Positions 11,835 through 22,349 of a stretch of DNA of 64,000 nt are shown piece after piece. Numbering within the stretch: the first letter of the stretch is position 1; each line of letters opens with the position of its first letter. Source of the DNA: Selaginella tamariscina (Eukaryota; Streptophyta; Lycopodiopsida; Selaginellales; Selaginellaceae); assembly GCA_003024785.1 (NCBI GenBank), contig PUQB01000025.1, positions 992,001 through 1,056,000 on the forward strand. Direction: 5' to 3'. The notes below the pieces were generated by a model. It was given only the letters and a program-made list of their open reading frames with translations. It was not told the origin of the DNA and ran no database searches. A program made the translations under genes and the position numbers.

Positions 11835-14800
11835 ATGGTGAGAGCTTCAAAACGTCTACTAGAGACTGCGCCTGATGAAGAGCCACGGGAAGAGAAGAGG
11901 ATATCGAAGCAGAAGCGAGGCAAGAGAGGAGAACCATCTAATGTACCAAAGGAGGATCCTCCAGTGACTCAGTCTGGAGTAGTAGCAGTTGAGCAAGAAC
12001 AGCCTCCACCAACAATCACAGATTTCCCGGAGAGCTCGTCGCAGTTGCCTCCTTCATCCGCTGAGGTTGCAGTCCTGAACGAGCAAGTGCAGATGATAGA
12101 GGCAGCTGAAGCTAGCGAGGACGACTTGGAGGAGGCAGTCAGCAAAAGAGAGGCCGCGGGAAAGCTGATTCAAAAGGCAAGAAGGCGAAGAGCGATAAGG
12201 AGCCGAAGGAGTTATAAGCATACCGGCGAGCCTGCATTTGGAGAGCTCAGCAAACCTGCTCGACAAAATTACTATAAGGGACTTGGTGATCCTCCTGATG
12301 TGCCCATCTGCAGAATACATTCCAAAGAGGTGGTTCGACGAGTGAACCCAGGGGACTTGGACAGGCTGGTGTCATCGTTGAAGAAGGCTGGTTATCTACG
12401 CAACACGGCCATGTTCATTCTGTCCATCGGAGATCGACTCACTGCTGAGGAGCTATCGGAGCTGTCGAAGGACACGATTCAGTACGAGCAGCACCGGTCT
12501 TTCGAGCAAGCTCTTACTCAGCCGGAGTACAAACAGTGGGCTTCAAGGCTCTCAACAGGAAGTTTAGCTGTTGGGACGGGAACCATAGGCTACAGGCTTT
12601 GCAGAAGCTGTACCCGAGAGGATGCAGAGGACAACCAGCGATGGGCTATTCGCGTCGATCGAGTTTCATCTCCACGGAGAACCTCGACATTCTTCAATTG
12701 GTTTCGATGTTCCAATCGATTAACATGTGAGTATTTTCTTTTCTTTTTGTTAAGAGTTTAGACTTACAGTTTCGTTGAACAGATCTTCAGCAACATCTGT
12801 GGAAACAACGCTACCACATATTCTCCTCGCTGTAAAGGCGGTCTGCACTAGTACAGAAGGAACTCAGAAAATCCTCGAGTCACTCACGGAGGTTGATCGT
12901 CTTGAGGTGCGGAAGTGGAAGGAGAGTTCATCAGGAAAGACGGCTTGGCATCCTCTTCCGAACCTGATCTGCGCAAAGATACTTTTCAAGGTAACCTCCG
13001 ATTTAATTTATAGGAAAGAAATTTTTAACTTGTTCTATGTGCAGAACGAGATCGACGATGATCTCGACAGAGCAGTCACCAGTGCTAAGGGCAATCCACA
13101 GGTTGAGGTGAACCTGAAGCAGCTAGTATACAAGAAGCATGACAAGCGTATGCACAAGTTCCTCTCCATCATAGACCCAGACTTGGGGGAGGAGTGGTTC
13201 CAGAAGGTGACAAACATCTCTCATAAGCAGTGTCGCTGGATGGGCATTGAGAAGCTGTATGCGATGTCAAGGGCGAAGATTCCAAACATGCTGCGACTCC
13301 GATACCTCAACAAGCTCACCCGTCTCGAATCCAAGGCAGAACAACAGACACTTGGGCTACCGGGCATGCAGGACAAAGAGTGGATCAAGTGGTTCACCTT
13401 GGACTTATATTGGAAGGCTGTGCGCGAGGAAGCCATTCAGATCCTTAAGGGGTTGCGAGAGGATGGTGAAGAAGTTGGAACGGATGTCGACTTCATGAGC
13501 TGGTTTGACGAGATGAGAATTCGGAGCAAGTGCCTGGTCTTTCAGCCCTTCCATGACTGCATACGGTTCACTTATTCGATGGAGCCGAATGAGTTTCTGG
13601 AGCGTGAGGAATCTGCGCGTCGGATGATATGGAGGTAAGCTTTCAATCCAGCATTGCTACTGTCTGACTTTGTGTTGCAGGTTCATACTGGCGAAGCAAA
13701 TGACACCGTCCCATACGATGAAGCTGTGGACAGATCATACAAGCGAGCCTCACATGTGGTCGAAGAGCAGAGGAGCTCTAACACCGTTCGAACGGGAGCA
13801 TGTTCCATTCTGGCTCGACTGTCCGTCGCAACAGCCACCAGCTTGGGAGAGCACACTATTCGACATGCACGCCAATGATCTACCAGCGATTTTGGGAGCC
13901 AGAAGAAGTAGAGGCTATCAAGAAGAGCAAGATGAAGAAGACGGTGCGGAAGACAACTACACCTGCAAAGGGATCGGGAGCGGGACCAAGCTCTTCTACA
14001 GCACCTCCGCCGGCATTCGACTTTACAATCAATGAGGTACAGCCACTTGTAGCTAGTTTGGACATCAAGGACGACCTGATGACCTTCATCCCGACCCTGG
14101 CTGCATCCCGTGGATCCTACGACCTAGCTGTGTGCGACATGGAGGAGATGAGCAGGTCTTTCTTCGAGCCAGGTGCTTCCCAGACAGAGGTGTACACCAA
14201 GCTCCGAGAACAGGTTGACAGACTACATACGGTTGAGTCACAAACGTTGTTCCAGGAAGTGGTAGGTGAATACGGCTTCAACCTCATCATCCTCGACTTG
14301 CCCAATGAGCTTGTATATGGAGGTGCTAGCATCAACAAGGACATTGTGCAGCTAGATCCGGTGAAGTTTGAGGAGGCCTTGCAGTTCAGTGGAATGCACT
14401 TGGCAGCGAGTGGTTTCATGGTCGTCTTCGCGAGTTCTCCTTCTGTTTCGGCGGTGATTCAGGCGGCTGCAGTAATCAACTTGGAGGTTGCAGGGACTTA
14501 CAGCGTCTACCGTGCACGAGGCTGGGGATACCGTGACAAAATTAAGGTAAGCTAGCTATTCAAGTTCAAGTTTAACTTGGTCTATGTGGCAGGATAACTT
14601 GTTAGTTCTCTTGGTGCTGCAAAGCTCTGAGAAGAAGTCGAAGAGGCCAAACCCTCTGGCGTTGACGAACACGATCCTCGTCGACACTGCCGACCGTTAT
14701 CAGGAGGCTTGGTAAGGAAGTGCTTTGCTATGTTTATCCTAATGGAAGATTGTGCAGGATTATGATTCAACCGAAGAGTGTTCGACTCATGCAGCTTTTG

Positions 14801-15055
14801 ATCGAGCGTCTCAGTAGACCTGGCGACCTAGTCTGGGATATTGGTTCCGGAACCGGGTCATCATTGTTAGCTGCCGTCGAGCTCGGAAGGAATATTATAG
14901 GAACCGAGAAGAGTTTCGAACTCTCTAGGTTGGCAACAAACAAGCTTGCAGAGAACATTAGACCAGAAGAGTTACCTACTCAAACACCTCCACGTCCAAG
15001 CGTAACTGGTGGTTCGAGAACTGCAGCTTTACTTAAGATGAAGAAGAAACTTTAG
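11835..15055 (+). CDS. ParB-like / DNA methyltransferase-like fusion protein, spliced
   Basis: My gene model has exons 11835-12726, 12783-12990, 13045-13634, 13681-14546, 14593-14711 and 14758-15055, with GT-AG introns of 46-56 bp. Frame is kept across all junctions. Protein order: a charged, low-complexity N-terminus with nuclear-signal-like KQKRGKRG; a ParB-type region (PICRIHSKEVVRRVNPGDLD, later CWDGNHRLQALQ, matching ParB dGhHRlxA); a middle region without recognised motif; LIILDLPNE in the place of motif IV (D/N-P-P-Y); and DIGSGTGSSLLAAVELG followed by IIGTEK, the SAM-binding motif. Motif IV before motif I is the beta-class N6-adenine/N4-cytosine order. The catalytic PP is reduced to LP, so activity is uncertain. 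Frame breaks near 12530 and 13870 interrupt exons 1 and 4. ParB-methyltransferase fusions are known from phages and other prokaryotic mobile elements; introns and position show that this one belongs to the plant transposon. Confidence 0.78.
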
Positions 15056-15119
15056 CTAATGTATATTGAGTAATAAATTAAGCTAATATAAAAAAAATTA
15101 AAAAGAAATACAACAGTTT

Positions 15120-15260
15120 TAATAGAATTCTTTTTTGCCGACTGAGGCCAATACTGCCGACCAGAAAGAATATTCCAAAATATTCTAGAATATTCTAATA
15201 TTCTTGAATATTCGAGCCCAGGCCTCCTGGGCCCCAAGCCTCCAAAATGGCGACACTCAT
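15120..15260. repeat. Right terminal inverted repeat and subterminal region of the MULE
   Basis: Read inward on minus it starts about GAGTGTCGCC, then GGAGGCTTGG and CAGGAGGC, matching the left end. AATATTCTAGAATATTC repeats and two GCCGAC units (GCCGACTGAG at 15137 and GCCGACC) follow. Confidence 0.78.
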
Positions 15261-15268
15261 TTGAAGCT
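15261..15268. repeat. Right target-site duplication of the MULE
   Basis: TTGAAGCT, a direct repeat of 6924-6931, followed by the intron sequence 'taagctagttatg' that continues P450-B. Confidence 0.85.
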
Positions 15269-16157
15269 TAAGCTAGTTATGTGCATTAGGGGCTGTTACT
15301 TTAACTTACCATGACCAAAGCAATGATGGAGATGTCTGGGAGTTGATCGTGCTCATCAAGGGATATAAGGACATCGATGAAGTCGTGAACAATGAATCAT
15401 CTCCAGCTTGATTTTTCCGCTCCTTGTGTTCTTGTATCTTCCTTCTCAACGATGCCTTTCAAGGAAGGAACAAAGCTATTCATTCTCTTATATTTCCATG
15501 CAAGTCAAACTTATCGAGTGCAGGAATTATTTCCCCAATGTTCACTGTCCGGTTTTGTTCCCCCATGGAGTTGATTAGCTCTGCTACCCTTAGCCCTTTC
15601 TTGCTGAAAAGGGTGAGACAAAGTGAGTTAGAGACGAATTGCTCAAACAAATGGGTGAGATTAACTCTTTTGTGATCCTTTGCAAGGTGAAATATAGATT
15701 CTATCGCGGTTCGAAGCTCAGAGTTGCGGAAAACAGCACTTGAATTGAGCATGTTGTTATTGAAGAGATGCATGCTTGTTATTCTTCGCATTCTCCTCCA
15801 CTCTCTTCCAGGTGGGGAAAATACCAAATTCTTGTATCCAAAGCTGAATATCTTAAAAAACTCCATATGCGGACGGTGTGCGAAATCTTGATCATGGATT
15901 TTCAAAAACTTGCTCAGCCCATTTCGGAATTGTTCACTATGAGAAATGGAACCATACCAATTTTCACATACAAAATTGGTCCATACCTTTGCTTAGATTT
16001 GCAAAGTTGTTTATGTAATGGCATCTGGAGTGAAAACAATGAGCCAACGATTGGCCATGGCAAGGGGCCTGGAGTAACGATGACGTGTTGAAGCATGTGA
16101 CGATGTAGATACAGACAAGTCCGAGGAAGAAAAGAGTAAGCTGAAGAGCCAGTCCAT

Positions 16158-17880
16158 ACTGTGGATGTGAAACACGAGAGGATTTGATAGATTAAATATA
16201 ATATGCATCCACTTCTCCTACAACTATATATACAATACAATGGCCTTCTGCCATCTATATAGCAAAAATGTATACATATGCATTGACGATGACTGCCGAA
16301 CTAATATATTTCCGTGTGAGATTCCGTGTTGAGTCCCTCCAAAAAAAAGGCTCAGGGCTAGCACGGAATCTCATTTGCAAAGGGAATATATTTAGCAAGT
16401 TAATTAATGATTCATTAATTTCTAAACCTAATTGCACTAAATAAGCATGTTTCCTCTACACCTAGGGCTTATCAACATAATATAGTAAGTAATAACAGTC
16501 GACGTCCAAAGTAAAAGGGATCATAATCAAAATTTATGACACATTTCCCACCTTTGAAAATGTCAACATCCTCATTGATGTCCAATTTTCAAGACTAGAT
16601 AATATTTAGAAAAAATTAACCAAAACTAAAATATCACTCTATGTGGAGTTAGCCAAAAGTTCACATAATTCATTACCCCCGTTGCATTACGCAAAGCCAA
16701 GTACTTCAGAATTGTCATCCACTGAGCGACTAACTCAGCTGCTGGAGGCACCACCTACGACATTGAAGTCACCTAGAGACTTTTTGCACATCTGCAAAGT
16801 CTGTCACCCGACACACAAACACAATGGTTATTTCTTTACTTAATTACATTTATATTGGAGGCCTCTAGTTAGTTTGTTGCCGGCCCCTTGGTTAACAAGA
16901 AATAAAGGCTTACTTTTTTTTAATATAAACGCTATTGACAACCCTTGTCGTCTAGCACCCAACAAGTAGTTTGAAGTTAATCTCAAATGCTTAACCAAAC
17001 ACCTTCACGTTTCTTCAATTGTTCCACATTTTTTACATGTCACGGTTTATGCCTCACTTTTCTGTATCCCTCAGTGTTTCTCATTACCCCTTTACATAAG
17101 GGTTTGCTACTATACCTATTCCTCGTTAGTACTATAATAACTACACCAGATTAAGTATGAGACTTTTATTGAATTAAGCTCTTTTCCGATATTAGAGTAC
17201 TATTTCCAAAACCATGTTCTTTATAGACATGTCATTTGGCTAGAGGCGATCTCAGAGGCACATGGCTGTACACATATATACGACAAGATTTCGCCAATTT
17301 AAAATTAACTCATCCACTTGATGTGTAACTTCATTTCTAATGGGAATCAAATTCAGTCAAATTTGTGACCAGGTGTAATAGCACTACCATTTGTCTTTCA
17401 CAACCAACTTGTACTCTTTAATAACACTAACCAGTTCAAGGACCAAATAAGCTAACATTCTTTCATAAAAACTAATGTGGAAATCAAGAAATTTCACCCA
17501 TTTCTAGTACTTCAATCGATGACCTTTAAATAGCATGTGTCTTAATTGACATGCTCATTGTATATTCATTCTCCAAGAGCACAACATACTAGATGTCATT
17601 CAATAATTCCTAACTCCCATCTCACTAAGTTCAAAATACTAAATTTTAAACTTAGTTTACACGATAAGAGTCTCCTTGAACTCAAAATACTGCATGCTTC
17701 TGTAACATTATATTATTTCCAACTCTCAAATTGATTATGTAAATATTTCTCAACACTATACCGAAGTATAGCATTTCTACTAATTAAGCAATTAGTGTTT
17801 TGACAAGCAACTTCAAAAACTAATCCTAAATCCATAAACATTACAATTTGATATTGATACTCTTGAACGGATAACGATTG
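16158..17880. repeat. P450-B upstream flank with TATA-like box
   Basis: This flank is collinear with the upstream regions of P450-A and C. TATATATA at 16225-16232 lies about 70 bp upstream of the P450-B start on the minus strand and is conserved in C. The stretch up to 17880 matches the sequence left of the second E2 copy, so 17880/17881 is the empty E2 target site. No gene is seen. Confidence 0.6.
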
Positions 17881-19682
17881 TCTTAACTTCAAAATCTTAA
17901 GTTTACTAAATAGTTTGTTATATTAGCAGATATAACCTTACAATCGTATCAATTTATTAAAATGTTACAACTGTAATATGGACATGGTCTTAATTTATAC
18001 GAATCGAACTTCAATTTTAAGATGGAATATAATGGTACTTTAGTTATTCCGAGTAATCGTTCAGAGACTAAGAGGAATCATGAATGAGTGTTTAGTTCAT
18101 CTAATTAATTTAGTAAGATATTATTTTTCACACTAATGTTATCATGACACCAACATGCCACATTAACTCATGTTTCAGTTATATTCCATAATTTAGCATC
18201 TCCCCAAACATGAATAAGATATTTAATTCAGTACGTCAAACTAAGATATACTATTCATTCTAGACATCTAGCAATTATCAGAGTACACATTGCTCCTCAT
18301 AATGTATTGAGAAACTTTTCATTTCTCAACTAATTTGAAAACACGTTTCAAGTTACAACACTAAGGTACTGCCTTACCAAAGTATAAAAACTCAGATCCG
18401 CTTGAGTATTTATATTTTATGATTATGGCCACCTTTGATTCATAACCAAGTTCCGATATTGAGCGCTCCAAACTCAATATTGAGGATATATCATACCATA
18501 CTTTGATAAGTCATTTATAACCAATCTTAAAAAGATTATCACAAATACTTCTAAAGTTTAAAATATAAATATCTTAACAAATTCATATTCTCGTATCGGA
18601 TATTGGACCATACGCTAGGAACCATGAATTATGATCATCAAGAAGGGACACAACTTCTTGAGTTAATTGATATCCTACTTTCACAAATGTTAAAGTAAAT
18701 TCAATGAACACCATCAGACCTTGAAATAGAACCGACAACTAACCCAAGGAATACAATCAACCCTTGAGTCAAGAATAATTCTATTTTTCAATATTTCGAA
18801 GGATTGAAGTACTACTTTATTTGTTCTTTAAGTGCCCACATTTGCGACCATGATGCAGAGTCAAGAAACCATCTTTTGAATAATCATATTCGACTCTAAA
18901 ATGAATCGATATTGAAAACCAATACCAATTCTCACCGAATATGACTCTTGAAGAGGTACATGCACTTAAACCTTCAATGGAAATCGACTGTTACTAACTC
19001 ATTGATAGTTCTCAACATAAGTTATCAAATTTAACAAGTTCCTTAACCGATAAACAAAGTGGAGAATCCCAAATCTACTCTTCTTAACCAAGGAATCACC
19101 CTTGTTCAAGAGCTTATCCCCACATTGTAAACAACGTTACAAATTTCAAGATTACAGAGTTAACAATGAAAATGCACAAGTGTGCGCTGAACGCCTTCAC
19201 TATGCAAGTCCTTCATTACTCAGTAAACTAAAAATGTAAACGTATGTTTTCAACATTACTCTTTCTAATAGATCATGCCATCTACCAAAAAGCTTCATTG
19301 TTAGGGATGCAACATCAAATCTGTTTACTGCCAAAATCTATTATTCTATCTCATTCTTATGATCCCACATAAGATAACTTCATAATCAAGTTAGTCGAGC
19401 TAGCTAACTTGAATACAAAGTGCGCGCTTACAACTAACTAAGGTTTCAAGTTGCACTTTGTTCAATCAAGTAACTTGAACTTAGTAAAATATTTCACCTA
19501 ATGTTACTTGTAGTTAGTGTCATTAAAAATATTGCGAACATCGAAAAATACTTTGATTACATTGGATCTAAGAACCAACTGCTTAACATTCATCATATGT
19601 TTAATATTTGACATTTTATTGTATTATAAATTCATCATCATAGTCTGCTTCTGGAGTTACACTCTGAAAAACACGCATTAAT
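17881..19682. other. Intergenic, no gene recognised
   Basis: AT-rich sequence between the P450-B flank and the plus-strand Ty3/gypsy element. There is no long open frame and no recognisable domain. It is probably the continuation of the ancestral P450 upstream segment. Confidence 0.45.
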
Positions 19683-20097
19683 TGTCACTACTCGATACAG
19701 AATACAGGATTTACTTACAAGTATAGGATATAGGATACATGATACAGGATACGGGATACAGGATATGCTTATAAATATACCTATAGGATATGCCTACATG
19801 ATATACCTACATGATATGCTTATAGGATATACCTATAGGATAAGGGACATTATTTTTAGCTCATGACTAAATTAGCTCTTGGAATATATTTTTAGCTCAT
19901 GCCTAAATTAGCTCTTGGAGTTATGAGTATAAAAGCTCCGACCTAATTGTTGTACAATTAGTTACTATCAACACCAGTCATTCTATGATCATTCTTGTTT
20001 GTTCTTGTCTTGTTCCTTGCTTCATATTCTCGTTTTGTTCTTAGTTCTTGTTCTGCTCTTGAGTCAAGCCTTTTTGCTCTTGGATCGTGGCTTGACA
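19683..20097 (+). repeat. 5' LTR of the plus-strand Ty3/gypsy element
   Basis: It starts TGTCACTACTCGATACAG and ends GGCTTGACA. The GGATA(T/C) minisatellite lies in the first third and 'gtataaaagctccgacc' at about 19927 looks like a TATA region. The sequence after the LTR (GTTGATAGTAATTG) does not start with TGG. Confidence 0.82.
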
Positions 20098-20193
20098 GTT
20101 GATAGTAATTGATTTCATAGTTCTTCCAATTTCCAGTTACTTTTTTTTCCTTAGTTTTTCTCCCTTGTTTTCCTTCTTTTTTTTCCACGGATC

Positions 20194-21600
20194 ATGGCAG
20201 ATTTTGAGTAATTTCAACGCGAGCACTAAATGTTGCTTCATGAGCTAGCCACTTTGCGCCAAGTGGTCACAGATTTGCAAGGTTCCACCAACGTGGCACA
20301 TACAGCTGCTAATGCATCTTCCAAGGCTGCTGCACAGGCTCTCTCTCAAGCATCCATGGTTTCCTCTCCATTGAACTCTTCTTCAGAGTTAAAGTCAGCA
20401 TGCCAGAGAAGTTCAGTGGCAATCGCACCGATTTCCAAAGTTTCCTGAATCATATCAGGCTTTTGATCCGCATGCAGCCACGCCATTACCGATTATGCAC
20501 AAAAGGTTGGCCTTTTGGCATCTTTACTAGTGGATCTCACGGGCTTGGGTTGCCCCTTTGCTATAGCATGACAACCCATTGATAAAGACTTTGAAGGATT
20601 CGTGGCTGCCTTTGAAGCCTGCTTTGGAGATCTCAATAAGTACTGTTCCGCATGCACGAAGTTAAGGAAGCTCACACAAGGATTCCGACTAGCTTTCATC
20701 TATGCATCCAAATTTCAATAACTTTACACGAACATTCTATGGGATGAGACTGCATTGATCGAATATTTCCATTTTGGGTTGAGGGATACGTGAAGGACCT
20801 TCTCCTTACGTTATCGAATGCCAAACTTTAGCGGAGTCATGCAACAAGCCGTTTGCTGCGAAACCGTTTGTTCGGCATCATTAGGAAAATCTTGTCAGCA
20901 GTTCCTGCAAGCCATCCTATAGCTGTAGCACATATTCCTATGACACCTTCTAGAGTAGTTCATATGGAGGTTGACAAATACAAGTGTGGCCCACTTTCAG
21001 CTGTTGAGAAGCAACATTTCACGGTGAGAACTTATGCTTGTTTGTGGTGAAGCATGACACAAGGTGGCAGAATGTCCTATTAAAGTCAAGAAGTTCAAGA
21101 CGTGTGAGTTGAAGCTTAAGTTCAGCCGGAAAACTTCAATGTCCAGTTCATCTAGGAGCCGCGAAGTTGGACGTAGGTGCAAGCTCCATTGGTGCTACTC
21201 ATACCATTTTATCACTCAAGTTTCCTGTACACATTCGCCTCAATAATCAAGAGCTCAAGGAGTTTGCTCTGTTAGACACTAGTGCAAATGCATGCTTCAT
21301 GGATGACACTTTTGCAACTCAACATGGCATTCCAGTGTGGTGAAGTTGAAGAGTGCAGTTCCTGTAGAAGTTGCAGATGGTCGTCTGATTGCTTCTGGTG
21401 CAGTTACTCATGCTACCACACTCTCTCTTGCACTCATGGAGCATTCAACTATTCGATTTCCTTCAACTTGATCAAGACTCGAACAATCCCATCGTTTTGG
21501 GCATGCCATGGTTCGTAGTGGCAAATCCTCAGATCGATTGGAGGTCCAGGACGCTCACATTTTTCTCTTCGGTAGCCAGGATTAATTTTGTACCTTTCTG
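20194..21600 (+). pseudogene. gag-protease region of the plus-strand Ty3/gypsy element
   Basis: The Gag start at 20194 (MADFE) meets a stop after five codons and another shortly after. Gag-like segments MLLHELATLRQVVTDLQG and PEKFSGNRTDFQ remain. A CCHC knuckle remnant is near 21040-21090 (AECPIK). Around 21270-21500 'LLDTSANACFMDDTF' fits the aspartic protease active-site region, with DTS in place of DTG/DSG. Frames change repeatedly. Confidence 0.75.
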
Positions 21601-22349
21601 CGTGTAGGATATGACCTTAGTGTTTAAGGCAGCACAAGTTACAGGATTGACCGTGCCTGTTCATATATCAGTGTTGAAGATTCTCCTCGACAGGATTCAC
21701 CTCATGTCAGTTCATCATCCGCAGGCTCTCTCCACTCATGTAAGTTCACGGATTCCTGTACATGGTTTTTTCAATCCTGTATCAGTGTCGAAGGTTCCTC
21801 TTCAACAGGATCACCTCCTGTCAGTTCGTCAGCACATTCACAGGCTCTCCTCACTCCTATGCATTCACAGACTTCTGTACAAGATTCTTCCAATTCTGTA
21901 CGCTCGTCAACATCAGCACAGATTTTCCCCAATCCTATCTTCTTTTCATTACTCTGCTTCTATTCCATCCACCAAAATCCTTCATCTTTTTCATTCACAG
22001 CTCCCTCCTTCTCCTCTCCGAGTTCTTACCACTACTATGCATGAACTTGTCATTGATCCTACTCCTTTTCATCTCTTTGCTTTTCAAGTAACTCTTACGT
22101 CTCTTCTACCTCTCCTATATCTAACTCTCATGTTTTCAATCCCCTTCTTCTCCTTCTACTTCTTCCTTGCCATCCAAGTATCACTCCTTCCATGACATTT
22201 TTAATAAGCACAAGGTTGAGTTCTTCCTATTCACAGGTCCTACAACTGTCCTATCGATCTTACGGAGGGAAGACTCACCATTTGGGCTAATTTATGCCCT
22301 GTCACCTACAAATTGGAGGTTCTTCGCCAGTACATCAAGGACAATTTAG

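Larger units (their letters stand above)
6932..15260. mobile_element. Mutator-like DNA transposon carrying a ParB-methyltransferase gene
   Basis: This 8329-bp insertion interrupts the intron of P450-B. It has imperfect terminal inverted repeats and an 8-bp target duplication, and the empty site is visible in P450 copies A and C. It encodes two divergent transcription units: a MULE transposase on - (about 10237-7148) and a ParB/DNA-methyltransferase-like gene on + (11835-15055). A leader region of tandem hairpins lies between 10795 and 11765. The right boundary is certain to about 2 bp. Family knowledge: MULE transposases cut and paste and make 8-11 bp duplications. The methyltransferase cargo is the unusual part. 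Confidence 0.88.
6295..16157 (-). pseudogene. Cytochrome P450 copy B, split by a MULE in its intron
   Basis: Same family as copies A and C. Exon 1 is at 16157-15310 and exon 2 at 6916-6295. The single short intron, 65 bp in copy A, is expanded to about 8.4 kb by the MULE at 6932-15260. Exon 1 keeps the start codon of the membrane anchor (cat at 16155-16157), but the anchor frame is shifted. Further one-base changes occur near 16012 and 16075, and 15905 (an extra A) disturbs the 'LKIHDQDF' region. Exon 2 has one base missing near 6481 in the heme-loop region and one near 6869. The helix I, ExxR and FRPERFL motifs are still readable. Even without the insertion this copy would not code for a full enzyme as sequenced. 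Confidence 0.85.

Noticed and set aside
11835..15055. Bacterial or phage contamination as source of the ParB-methyltransferase gene
   Set aside because: It has five GT-AG introns and lies between transposon ends within a plant P450 intron.
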